The notes beneath the pieces are model-generated. The model saw only the letters and a list, made by a program, of their open reading frames with translations. It was not told the origin of the DNA and did not search any database. A stretch of 64,000 nt of DNA from Proteles cristata cristata (Eukaryota; Chordata; Mammalia; Carnivora; Hyaenidae). The first letter of the stretch is position 1; every line of letters begins with the position of its first letter. The position numbers and the translations under genes are program-made. The stretch is taken from NCBI GenBank assembly GCA_017311185.1, contig JAESUZ010001752.1, forward strand, positions 62,001 through 126,000, in the 5' to 3' direction. Positions 23,260 through 34,075 of this stretch are shown here, piece by piece.

Positions 23260-23690
23260 TTGAACTCAGTCTGGGTGTTCTCAACTGCTTTACTGCTTAT
23301 TAGTTCTGTGACTTTAGTTAAGTTACTGAACCTGTCAGCCTTGGTTCACATCTCTGTGCTGAGAGCAATAATGGAGTAATTGTTGGATTGCATTTAAAGA
23401 GGATAAGATAGGATACTTGGGTGGTTCAGTTGGTTGAGCATCTGACTTGGGCTCAGGTCATTATCCTACAGTTCAAGAGTTCAAGCCCCACTTTGGGTTT
23501 GCTGGTGTCAGCTCAGAGCCCACTTCAGGTCCTCTGTCATCCTCTCTCTGCCCCTCCCCTGCTTGTGCGCACACTCTCTCTATTTCTCTCTCTCAAAAAT
23601 AAACATTAAAAAAAAATAAAGAGGATAAGATAATATAGAACATTTATTAAAGTTCTGGCACATGTTAAGGGCATAGTAATGATAGCTGTT
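23260..23690 (+). repeat. MIR split by a CanSINE insertion
   Basis: MIR core sequence (TTAGTTCTGTGACTTTAGTT, then AAGTTACTGAACCTGTCAGC) runs to 23,395 and resumes after the SINE with TTCTGGCACATGTTAAGGGC, the MIR 3' part. Confidence 0.7.
23396..23632 (+). mobile_element. CanSINE with perfect TSD, sense
   Basis: AAAGAGGATAAGATA flanks the element at 23396-23410 and 23618-23632. The SINE itself is 23411-23617 (start GGATACTTGGGTGGTTCAG, end CTCTCAAAAATAAACATT). Confidence 0.93.
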
Positions 23691-23916
23691 ATTGTTGTTT
23701 GGTATTGAGTGTAGATATTTTTTCTTCCTATTTCCTTTGAATGCTAGATTTATTTTTGTGTTTAAACTGCTCATATCCACCCAAAAATATGGTACCTTGT
23801 GTTATTGTTAATGAGTTATGTTCTTTTCCTTTGCTTACATATAAACTTATAGAGAACAGAGATTTTCTAGAACCTGGCTTAGGTTTTCTTCTTCTAAAGA
23901 TTAAACAATGCATTTT

Positions 23917-25345
23917 AGCTCAGAAATAAACCTATGCACATATGGTCAATTAATTTACTACAAAGGAGCCAAGAATATACAATGGAGGAAGAATGGTCTC
24001 TTCAGTAAATGGTGTTGGGAAAACTGGAGAGCCACATGGAAAATACCGTACATAAAAATAAACTCAAAATGGATTAAAGACCTGAAACCATAAAATCCAA
24101 GAAGAAGAAAACATACTGGTAACCTCGACATCAGTCTTGGTGATTTTTTTGGATCTGACACCAAAAGGAAAGACAACAAAGGCAAAAATAAATAAGTGGA
24201 ACTACATTAAATTTAAAAAGTGTACAGCAAAGAAAACTGTCAGCAAAATGAAAAGGCAACCTACTGATTGGGAGAAAATATTTGCAAATCATATATCTGA
24301 TAGCTGGTTAAGATCCAAAATACGTAAGTAACTAATACAATTCAATAGCAAAAAAACAAACAATCCAATTAAAAAATGAACAGTTCTGAATAGACAGACA
24401 TTTTTCCAGAGAAGACATACAGATGGCCAATAGGTACATGAATAGATGCTCAGTATCACTCATCATCAGGTAATGGAAATCAAAACCACAAGGAGATATC
24501 AACTCACACCTGTCAGAATGGCTTGTTATCAAAAAGACAAGAAATAACAAGTGTTGATGAGGATGTGGAGGAAAGGGAACCTTTGTGCACTGTGGGTGGG
24601 AATGGAAATTGGTGCAGTCACTATGCAAAACAGTATGGAGGTTCCTGAAAAAATTAAAAATAGAAGTACCTAATGAGCTATTAATTCCACTCTGGATACT
24701 TATCTGAAGAAAATGAAATAATTCAAAAAGATATGCATCCGCATGTTCACTGCAACAGTATTTACAATAGCCTGGATAACAGAAACGACGTGTCAGTTGA
24801 TGGATGAATAAAGAAGATGTAAAACACACATGCATGTGCGTACACACACATACACACGTATATACTGGAATATTATTCAGCCATAAAAAGAATGAAATCT
24901 TTCCATTTGCAACAACATAGTCGCAGGACATGTTGCTTGAGGACACTATGCTAAGTGAAATAAGTTAGAGACAAATACTACATGATTTCACTTATATATG
25001 AAATATAAGAAAACAAATGACCACACAAAACAAAATTCAAATAAAAGGAGTAGATTGGTGGTTGCCAGGGGCAGGGGATGACGGGAGTGAAAGGATTAAT
25101 GGACTCAAAAATTACAACCTTCTGGTTAGAAGTCATGGGGATGTAATGTGCAGCATGGTGACTGTAGTTAATCATAATGTATTGCGTATTTGAAAACTGC
25201 TAAGAGAATAAATCTTAAAAGTTCTCATTAAACAAAAGATTTGTAACTATGTATGGTGACCATTTTGCAATATATACAAATATTGAAACATGTTTTACAC
25301 CTAAAACTAATATGTCCATTATACCTCAATAAAAAAATTTTTAAA
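23917..25345 (+). mobile_element. L1 ORF2/3' UTR fragment, sense, next to TMEM38B exon 6
   Basis: Sense L1 ORF2 with stops. Recognisable pieces are [18 protein letters not shown], then [13 protein letters not shown], later RQPTDWEKIFANHISDSWL. Then comes TATTATTCAGCCATAAAAAG, a 3' UTR, and an end at CTCAATAAAAAAATTTTTAA. It is 5'-truncated. The 3' end is about 115 bases before the exon 6 acceptor. The 204-codon open frame on the opposite strand (24332-24946) is a shadow. Confidence 0.85.
24825..24870. repeat. CA-rich microsatellite
   Basis: Interrupted (CA)n: ACACACATGCATGTGCG, then TACACACACATACACACG, inside the L1 copy. Confidence 0.7.
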
Positions 25346-25461
25346 CAGTAAATGCAAATGTGTTTTTTAATCTTTCTCTTTTGGAATTTACTTTCTCCTC
25401 TCAGTTTTGAGAAACAGAAGACATTTGTATTTAAATTCAAAATTGAACTTTCTTTTTCCAG

Positions 25462-25677
25462 ATAACCATGATGATTACAGAGACTGCTACTGTGCCTTTT
25501 GCTTCCTTTGAGGACACATTGAGCCGGATGCTGTTTGGCTGGCAGCAGCAGTTCACATCATGTGAAAAGAAAAGTGAAACAAAACCATCTTTTAATGGTA
25601 CTGGTTCATCGACCTCAAAACCTATAGCTGTTGCTTCAGATACTGTTAAAAAGAAACATACCAAGAAGACTTCGTAA
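25462..25677 (+). CDS. TMEM38B: TMEM38B (TRIC-B) exon 6, coding part
   Basis: The last coding exon opens in phase 0 after CTTTTTCCAG and ends TCG TAA. It encodes ITMMITETATVPFASFEDTL, then SRMLFGWQQQFTSCEKKSE, then a Ser/Thr/Lys-rich tail ending KKKHTKKTS, 71 codons plus stop. The FEDTLSRMLFGWQ part finishes the membrane domain, and the rest is the soluble C-terminal tail on the cytosolic side. The last four residues, KKTS, fit the KKXX di-lysine ER-retrieval signal, consistent with ER residence. The four exons total 201 residues after the split Trp, the same as human TRIC-B after residue 90. No stop, frameshift or missing splice site was seen. Confidence 0.96.
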   Translation: MTMMITETATVPFASFEDTLSRMLFGWQQQFTSCEKKSETKPSFNGTGSSTSKPIAVASDTVKKKHTKKTS

Positions 25678-25790
25678 ATTTACTGTATGAGTTCTAAGGG
25701 CAGAATTTTTTTTCTTATCTACCTGACAGACTGTGATAAATATTTGTATGTAAATGATGTGAAATAAAGTTTATATATAAGGAATGAAGG
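25678..25790 (+). other. TMEM38B: TMEM38B 3' UTR to first poly(A) signal
   Basis: AATAAA lies at 25763-25768, 86 bases after the stop. Cleavage would be expected 10-30 bases further on. A GT-rich stretch (TTCTGTGTGTTATGAGTG) follows at about 25,850. Longer 3' UTRs are possible because further AATAAA signals exist. Confidence 0.6.
25763..25768 (+). terminator. TMEM38B: poly(A) signal AATAAA (proximal)
   Basis: Canonical hexamer in the context GTGAAATAAAGTTT. It is the first after the TMEM38B stop, so it would give a very short 3' UTR. Confidence 0.6.
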
Positions 25791-25805
25791 TGACAAAAAG
25801 AAAGA

Positions 25806-28264
25806 ACTTCTTTCTATTTCAGGGAGGTTATCTCTTTTCTGGATTGTAATTTCTGTGTGTTATGAGTGTATCATGTGAAATTGTTTTTCTAAGTTATATA
25901 TAAAAGATTTTATTGTGATTATTTTAATAGTTTTATATTGATAATGGGGGCTTGATTTTTTCCTACTGTCAGAAAAAGTAAACTTGCTATAATTGCAAAC
26001 TAATAAAAAATTAAAGGCTTTGTTTTATTTAGGTATTTTCATACACATTTTTTATTTGAATCTATTTGAGCTTTAGTTCTGCAAAATTAAACTTATACTT
26101 CACATGATCAGTATTATTTCTAGTATGCAAAACAATGCTTATTTAATTTTGAGCACTGGGAAAAGTAAACCTTACCTAAATCACTTTATATTATGAATCA
26201 AAATAAATGACTAGTTTATATTTCAGATATAAACATTGTATTTTTTAATGTACATTAAATGGAAAATATTTGAAATTTTATTTAATATTTTAAAATAGTA
26301 TTCTTCAGTGAGAACAAAATATTGGTATGAGTCTCAATCTGAAGTCTGTTTCATGCCCTTGTTTAAAATGTTCCTTTTTCTCAAAAGAAAATTAGGGTGA
26401 AATTTTTAATAAATTAGTAAGCCCATGTTTTGTTTTGTAAGTTTCATTTTAGGCACTTATTTTTTCTCTTTAAAACACATTCATTTTAATTGTAGAAAAA
26501 GTCATTCTTGTCAGCATTTCACATATACTTTAACTTCATTCTAATCTTAGTTGGTCTGACTACATTGATGGTAGTATCTTAATGATTCAGCAAAAAGTAT
26601 TATTTCAGTTTAAAATTTTTCCCATATGTCTCGTTTCTAATGGATACTTTTCAGTTTTCTAGTTGAATGTCTTACTAGTTTGCATATGGTTATATTTTAA
26701 TCTACATATATTATTAACTTAAATCTAATTACCCTTTTGTGGAAATGCTCAGCTGTAATGAGAATTGTCCTTGGGCATTTGTTATTAACCAGCTAACGAA
26801 AAAGAACTATAAACTAAAACCTTGTATGACAATACGTCTATTTGAATGAAGAATGATGTCAAATCAGCCCTTTTTGGCCAAAAAAATAGAGAAAAGGTAC
26901 TAACTAAATAATGTTAAACTTTCTTGTTTTATTTTATAGTTTAAAATCTAGTTAGAATTTTAAAATACTGTAACTAACAGGAATTTTTCTACCAAGACCA
27001 TGAACCTCCTACCTGCAAAGAGTTAGTATATATATAAGGTGTTGGGGATGGTACTGAAATCACACTGAAGTTAGACATTAAAAAAAAATTTTTTTTAATA
27101 AATGTAAATACAAAGAGGGTACTGTACTTTTACCTGTTAAATAAAGATTTTGGCGGGGAGGACCTTTGATAGCCTTGGGATGCTAAGAAGTTTATTTTTA
27201 ATACTGTGTCAGAAAGCATTAAAATATTTGCGTTTCTTGTTATATTTCATACTCTTGTAGTTAAAAACTTTCAGAATTAACATGTTCCTAATTATTGACT
27301 TAGCTTTGAAGTCTGGATTTAACGATAGTTAAAATGGTAGGAATATTGTTATACACTTGTATTAAAGACAAATTTATTAAAGTAAGTTATTTAGCACCAA
27401 TGGAGTATTACATTATTTTTATGTTTTTTGTTTTATATTTTTATTGAGAACTCTGGCATTTTGACTGATTTCAGTATATATCCAATGATTACTATTCAAA
27501 TAGAATATTGTTACAAACTTTATTAATCTAGTCATGTATCTTGTAACCTTCAATTCAAGGTTCTTAGGAAAAAGCTACTGGAAAACATGGATTAGGCTTG
27601 AAACCTCCCACTCTTGAATCTACTCATGCTGCATAGAGACTTGACTAGATTTGAAAAGCAGATTGTTTACATTTCTTTCCTAACATGTAGCAGGAATGAG
27701 GCCTGTGGACCTGACTCATACAGCCAGTCATAGGGAGTTAGAAAGTCAAGACCTAGTAGGTCTCCTTAAGTAAGAGGAGACAAGATCCTGGCAAGAACAT
27801 GGGCTGACTTAGCTCTGTGGTTTCATCTTCTAGTAAAATGTGGCCAAATTAATATCCAATTCTGATTTATCACATCAGTTAGTCTTTGCTGAAGGAGTCA
27901 GGACTGGAGAGGGACCATGTATGTGGAGTACATAGATTTCAGTAGAAATTCCAGCTTCCCTCTAGGCAGAGACCAAAAGATGGAGATGAGAGAAGAGGAG
28001 ACAGAGTCCCTCTTTACTATGTTTATCTATTCCTTTGAGGCCAGACACTATTCCATTAAAATCTCCCTCAAAGTACAAGTGGATTGCAGTTGAGTGATAT
28101 ATTAGAAATGGAGTAATGTGTTCACGAATGCTCTCCTCTCCACTGCTTTTTAGTTTGCATTCCACTGGTGGAGAGACTTAAACAAAGGTGTTCTTGTGAT
28201 TCTAAAGGTTTTGGATAAATATTAAGCAGGGTAGAAAGTGAGGGACTTAGGGGTGTTTGTTGAT
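25806..28264. other. gene-free, repeat-poor stretch downstream of TMEM38B
   Basis: AT-rich sequence with no recognisable repeat and no convincing open frame. Its first 1.4 kb could be distal 3' UTR if the AATAAA signals at 26,002, 26,202 or 27,140 are used. A TTAAAAAAAAATTTTTTTTAAT palindromic A/T run lies near 27,080. Confidence 0.6.
26002..26007 (+). terminator. TMEM38B: possible distal poly(A) signal AATAAA
   Basis: Canonical hexamer in CTAATAAAAAATT, followed by TTTGTTTTATTTAGG. Others stand at 26202-26207 and 27140-27145. The last is followed by a G-rich stretch (TTTTGGCGGGGAGG). Usage cannot be decided from sequence. Confidence 0.35.
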
Positions 28265-28727
28265 ATAGTATTCCTTGGGGCACCTGGGTGGCTCAGTCGG
28301 TTGAGTGTCCAGCTTCAGCTCAGGTCATGATCTCATGGTTTGTGACTTTGAGTCCCACATCGGGTTCTGTGCTGACAGCTTAGAGCCTAGAGCCTACTTC
28401 AGATTTTGTGTTTCCCTCTCTCTGCCCCTCCCCCATTCATGCTCTGTCTCTCTCTCAAAAATAAACAAACATTAAAAAAAAAAAAAAGGAGGGGCGCCTG
28501 GGTGGCTTAGTTGGTTAAGCGTCCGACTTTCGCTTAGGTCATGATCTCACGGTTCGTGGGTTCGAGGCTCGCGTCGGGCACTGTGCTGACTGCCAGCTCA
28601 GAGCCTGGAGCCTGTTTCAGTCTGTGACTCCCTCTCTCTCTCTGACCCTCCCCTGCTCACGCTGTCTCTCTCTCTCTCTCCTAGAAATAAATAAAAAACA
28701 TTAAAAAAAAAAAGGAAATAGTATTGC
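28265..28727 (+). mobile_element. tandem pair of CanSINEs flanked by one TSD
   Basis: The first copy (28277-28490) begins GGGGCACCTGGGTGGCTCAG and ends in a long A-run. A young CGCTTAGG-subfamily copy (28491-28710, GGGGCGCCTGGGTGGCTTAG) follows directly, with an A-run plus GGA on both sides as its likely TSD. ATAGTATTCC (28265-28274) and ATAGTATTGC (28718-28727) flank the pair. Confidence 0.9.
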
Positions 28728-28959
28728 TAGAGAAGCTTCTCTGTTAAAATTGCATTTTAGCAGAGACTTGAAGAGTACATCAGGCAGCAGACCAGGCAGA
28801 CATCCAGGTAAGTACTAGGGCCTTTCAATTTCTTTATATACTTGAGTTAGATTATGTACTTTTTTTCTTGAAGATTTTTGAATTTGTTTTTCTTAAGTTA
28901 ATTTCACTCTTGTTTTTAACGGATATATATTACATATATATCTGTAATTTGTTTTTGTT

Positions 28960-30165
28960 TTTTACATTTTTTTCCCTTGAGGTAAAATTTACACACGATG
29001 AAATACACAAATTGTAAGTGTACATTTAAACAGTTTTTTATAAATGCATACAACTAAGTATCCTAAACTATCAAGATACTGATCAGTACCAGCACCTTGG
29101 GAAGTTCCTTTCCTGTTAGTCTACACCACACCCCCTCACAGACCCCAAACTGAATAGAATACATAGAATCAGACAATATATTCTTTTACATTAAGACTTT
29201 TCATAACTCAGCATAAGGTTTTTAAATTCATTCATCTTATGTTGCATTTATCAGTAGTTCATTCCTTTTTAATTGCTTAGTAGCAGGCATTCTACTATAG
29301 GAATAGGCCACATTTTGTTTATCCTGTTATCCTTTTGAATAAGCTACTAATGACCATTTTTGTTTGAGTCTTGCGGTGAGCATATGTTTTTCTTTCTTTT
29401 GAGCAAATACTTAGGAATAGAATTACATTTAGTTTAAAAAAAAAAAAAGAACCTGCTAGACCTTTTTTCCAAAGTGGTTGTAGCATTTTACACACTGTAA
29501 GTGTATGAAAGTTCTAGTGCTCTACATCCTTACCAAGGATTAGAATTGTTAAATATTTTAGTTTTGCCTATTTTCAGTGGGTTGTTTGTGGTTTTTATGT
29601 TTTTAATTTGTATTTTCCTGATGATTAATGATACAGAGCACTTTTGTGTGTGTGCTTATTGGCCATTTGATTATTTCCTTCTGTGAAGTATCTTCAGATC
29701 TTTTGTCCGTATTTTATTGGGTTTACCATTATATTATTAAGTTATAGGGGTTTTTATATATTATGGATATCGATTCTTTTTCAGATATGAATTTTGCACA
29801 TATTTTCTTGTCTGTTGCTTACCTACTCATCATAATTAGGTATTTTTAAATTTTTTCTTAGTATTTTTTTTGTTTTTTGTTTGTTTGTTTTTTTGAGAAA
29901 CAGAGTGTGAGTATAAAGAGAAAGGAAGACACATAATCTGAAGCAGGCTCAAGGCTCCAAACTGTCAGCATAGAGCCTGATGCGGGGCTTAACCCCACAA
30001 GCTGTGAGATCATGACCTGAGCTGAAGTCAGTCACTTAACTGACTGAGCCATCCAGGCGCCCCTATAATTGTGTATTTTAATGAGCAGTGGTTTTTAATA
30101 TTGACAAAATCTAATTTCCAGTATTTTATTTTATACTTACAGTTTTCTCTGTCTTTTTGCCTACC
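28960..30165 (-). mobile_element. old L1, antisense, interrupted by a CanSINE
   Basis: The reversed 3' UTR (GAGGTAAAATTTACACACGA, then TTTAAACAGTTTTTTATAAA) runs into reversed ORF2 (TTTTCCTGATGATTAATGAT). An antisense CanSINE interrupts it at 29,850-30,064. Confidence 0.78.
29832..30082 (-). mobile_element. CanSINE, antisense, inside L1
   Basis: A T/G-rich tail, GAGAAACAGAGTGTGAG, and the reversed head ACTGAGCCATCCAGGCGCCCC. ATAATTAGGTATTTTTAA on the left and ATAATTGTGTATTTTAA on the right form an aged TSD. Confidence 0.88.
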
Positions 30166-31944
30166 TCCAAGTTATGAAGGTATTTGCCTGAGGAACTCCA
30201 AATAAAGTAGTATCTAGCTTTTGTTCTGAGAAACACTTAGAGGAGAAGCACTTTATGGTGTCTTGTAGAGTAATAATTTTGCTAATCAGCAAGGCACTTG
30301 GCCTAAATTTTGGATCTGTTTCTTGAAAATCATTGGACACCTGTGTGTGGTCACTTTTTCTGTGCTTCTACTAGTTTATATATTACAGGAGTTAAGTATT
30401 TTTCTCTTTTTGTCTGGTTAGGGACTTCCTGTGGGCATAGAAGAGATGGTGAATAAAAATGCGATAATAGAAAATATTTTAAGAATGAAATAAATCTCTA
30501 AACTCAGTGTAGGTGTGGGATTGGTCGGGAAGGTAGTGTTCCATACTGGAATATATAATCTAAGTGTATATTTGTGGTGACTTTCACATGGCAGTGATCT
30601 GGAATGAAAACTTTAATGTACGTGGCAGACTGTCAGGTGACCCATGACAGTAGTTCTGTGGCATACCTAACCGAAGATAAGAAGTATTACTTTCTTCTAT
30701 GTTTAATAAAGATATTTAAGATTTAATTGGGATCAAGAAAAAGTCAATTCATATGGTGGAATTATTATCAGCAAGCAGTAGTTGGCTAGAGAGACAGGAT
30801 TAGAAGGACTCCTGCCTGATGAATATAGTAACTTCATATGTATTTTTACCCCTGTAGAATTATCATATTAGTTAAAGAGAATAAAGTTGATAATGGGCAT
30901 TTGTTATTTCTATAAGCATTTTGTGTAATCATGCAAAGTTTACCTGCAAATCCATTCTAATCAGTAAAAATAGGCTGTAAATTGAGACTTTCCTTGAGAA
31001 TAATACAAAATGAAAGGATTCTGTTACAGTGGCTTTTAAATAGCATTTTTATATTTGACACCTTAGCGGTGAGAGGAAGTACAATGTATCTTAATTAAAC
31101 TTGCCAAGGAAATTAGGTATTATGAAAGCCCATAATGACAGGAAAAATTCAAAGGACTAAGAACTTTGGGAAATGATTTGGCTTAAAAAAATATAAGTAT
31201 GCAGCAGGCAAGAATTATATAAGAACAAAATCTAAGGAAATATGTATGCATTTCGTAATAAACTTTGAATGACAAGAATTAGCAAAACATTAACTTGTTA
31301 TAGCCTTTGTTTTGAGTAACCCGACATTTTGAGGGTTACCTTACTGAGGAAGAGCAAGAAAGTCATGTTAGAGGACAAATAGCAGTCTTTGCCATGATTG
31401 CTTACCTTAAAAGACGGTTTTGAAAATAATGTATGTGAAAATGTTTTTAAAACATAATTTCACAAGAGAAGAGTGTAGTTAATTTATAGGTGAAACGAAT
31501 TCTGCACATTTTGAAGGGCAAATAATGTGCCTCAGTCATTTCAATGTATAATACTTGAATCCCATAAGACAGAGTGAAGTTCAGAAGTCTATTCTCATTA
31601 CACTGTTACTGTGGTTTTTTTTATTGTTATGGTGCTTTGGTGATGTAATGGTATTATGAAGGAGCTGAATCACTCTGCATGGCATTCTGACTCATGTGTT
31701 TCAAACCATCAAGTCTGTCACTGCACTACTATGTCAGTCACATTCTTTGTCTGGTCTTTCAATATTCTCAGTTGGATACACGTCCTCTAAAGCTTACGTT
31801 ATTCTTCCCTATGACTGCAGATTATGTATTATGACAAATTTTGCGGTAATTAAACCCATTTGAATACAGTCTGAAAAAAGTCTCTTCTCCCGCCTGTCTT
31901 TTCCTCTATGTGGTTGTGTGTTCAAGGGGCTTCAGGTTTGGTCT

Positions 31945-31952
31945 TGACGTCA
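31945..31952. promoter_or_regulatory. full palindromic CRE (TGACGTCA)
   Basis: Perfect 8-base consensus site for CREB/ATF bZIP dimers, containing a CpG in a CpG-poor region. It is followed 4 bases later by a C/EBP palindrome. Confidence 0.4.
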
Positions 31953-31956
31953 CATC

Positions 31957-31964
31957 TTGCGCAA
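31957..31964. promoter_or_regulatory. full palindromic C/EBP-type site (TTGCGCAA)
   Basis: Perfect TTGCGCAA palindrome, the optimal C/EBP half-site pair, again with an internal CpG. It lies 4 bases from the CRE at 31,945-31,952. Confidence 0.4.
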
Positions 31965-33659
31965 TGTTATAATGTTACTCTTAGTAAAAGAGACTTCAAG
32001 TCAAACTGTGCAGAATTTTTAAAGTACTTTCCAGTCCCTCTCTGAACTAAATCCATGGGATACTGCACCACCCCAGGACAGTGGGAATGGCACAAATTGA
32101 ATTGATGGTCACTCCTCGGGCGGCAGTGATTTGAGTCAGTAGGTAGTGGGTAAAGCAGTTGAGAAATGCATAGAAGGTGTGGGCAGCAGGAACAAGGTTG
32201 AGAATACCTAGGAAGATATGAGACTCGTTAGAAAGGGCAAGTGATTTCTGTGCTGGCACAGTTACCCCAAATATTGGATCTGAAATAAGGTGGCAGAGAG
32301 GCTAAATTCTGCTCTAGCTGTTATTAAGGCTGCCAAGGTACAGTTCTTTCACAGCAGTTATTTAAAGAACAATCATCCTGGGTCTTAATATCCTAATAGA
32401 TACCTTAGATATGAACTCTCTTTTGTTTAATACTACCTTCTAGTACACAAACCTAGAACCCTTTATTTCCACTTTCAGTGAGTACCTCCACAAGAGATCA
32501 TACTTAAAACCATTGTTAATATGTAGTCTGCTAAGGCTTTCTCTGACTACAGGAACCTCCTCAAGAGATTCTTTGCAGAAAAGGGAAGATCTGTTTCAAG
32601 GTGACTTAATCCTTGACTGTATCAAAATGCAGTTAACACCTCACTGTGGAAGAGAAATTAAAACACATATTTCAACTCTGACAGGGTACTCCCCTCAGAA
32701 AGCACCCTACTACCTAAAGGAGACAGATGAGTTCAATTCAGGTGAGGATGAGAGGAAACTGGCAAGGCAAGTAATTTCTATTAGAAACAGGAACATTTCT
32801 TCAAAAGCACACTTACCAGATTTGCAGTTAAACATTTTAATTGATGTATAACATTCAGAAAAGTGTACAAATGGTGTTTATAATTATCACAAAGAGACCA
32901 CACCCATGTAGCAAGATGAAATAAACCATTATTAGTATCTCTTTGTTTTCTAATCACTACTCTTCCCTTCTCCTCATAGGTAACTAGTATCCTGACTTCT
33001 AATATCAGATGTTCCTTTTGACACTTCCTGAATTTTATATGAATGGAATTATACCATATTAGTCCTAGTGTATTTGACTTGTGCATATGTTTGTGAGACC
33101 CATCTGTGTTACTTTGTGTAACTGTGGTTCACTCATCTGCATTATTAGTATTGCACTGTATGGCTGTACCTCAGTTTGTGTACCCAGTCTATTGTGTTGA
33201 TGGGAATTTAGATTGTTTTTAGTTTTGAACTATTGCAAATATTGCTGCTACAAAAATGTTCTTTTGCTTATCTTTTGATGCACATGTATATCCATTTTTG
33301 TTCTTTGTGTTTTTAGGAGTCATAGTGCTGGTCATGGAGTATGAACATGGCTATTATAGATAGACCCAAAAAGGTTTATAAAATAGTGGCTTAATTTGCA
33401 CTCCTACCAGCAGTATTTGAGAGTTCCAGTTTCCCTGCTTCCTTGCCAATACTAGGTATTCTCCACCTTTTGCATTTAATCATTCTGGTTAGGTTATAGT
33501 AGTATCTCATGTTTTAAAATTTGTGTTTCCCTGATAACTAGTGAAGTTGAACATGTTTCTAAATAAGTTTATTGGCCATTTGGATATCTCTTTTGTGAAG
33601 TATCTGTTCTGGTTTCTTGCCCATTTTTTTCTTTTGGGTTGTCCTTTTGTCTGTATAGG

Positions 33660-33662
33660 GTA

Positions 33663-33693
<31 letters not shown>

Positions 33694-33700
33694 TGCATTA
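33660..33700. repeat. (TG)n microsatellite
   Basis: About 13 TG units running into GCGCGTGC, inside the antisense L1. Confidence 0.9.
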
Positions 33701-34075
33701 CATACACTTTGGTAATGAGCTATTGGGCAGTTTTATGAATTGCAAATAGTATATTCTTTCACTTTGTCAGCTTGCATTTTCACTCTTAATAGTTAAGTAC
33801 CATGAACAGATATTATTAATTTTAATTTCCAATTTAACAGAATTGCCATTATAATTGATTAATGCCTTTTTGGTCTTGTCTAAGAAATCTTTCCTTGTCC
33901 CATGATCATGAAGATATTCTCCTATATTATCTTCTAGAACCTTTATTATTATAATTATATCTTTTCTAAAATTCCACCTGGAATTTATTATTTTTGTATG
34001 GTGTGAGCATGGGGTCATTTTTCCTTTTTGTTCTTTTTCTATATAGATACCCAGTTCATTCATGATCATTTGTTG

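Larger units (their letters stand above)
6785..25461 (+). other. TMEM38B: TMEM38B intron 5
   Basis: An 18.7-kb intron, donor GTAAGA, acceptor CTTTTTCCAG. Most of it is transposable-element sequence, listed separately. The main blocks are antisense L1 (7.8-10.56 kb), antisense L1 (14.06-18.46 kb, with a younger L1 nested in it), small L1 pieces (18.9-19.4 kb) and a sense L1 (23.9-25.35 kb). The open frames here, including those of 126 and 204 codons on the - strand, fall in L1 or low-complexity sequence. Confidence 0.9.
30166..32815. other. repeat-poor intergenic stretch
   Basis: About 2.6 kb without recognisable SINE or LINE sequence. It contains the CRE and C/EBP palindromes at 31,945-31,964, a small hydrophobic open frame on the - strand (32,259-32,047) and a 112-codon + frame (32,513-32,851) whose end runs into L1. 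I recognise no protein family in either frame. Confidence 0.55.

Noticed and set aside
24332..24946. 204-codon open frame on the - strand
   Set aside because: It is the antisense of a sense L1 ORF2 copy, so it is a shadow frame.
1470..25677. TMEM38B as a processed pseudogene
   Set aside because: It has introns with canonical splice sites, correct phases and an intact frame, so it is the real gene.
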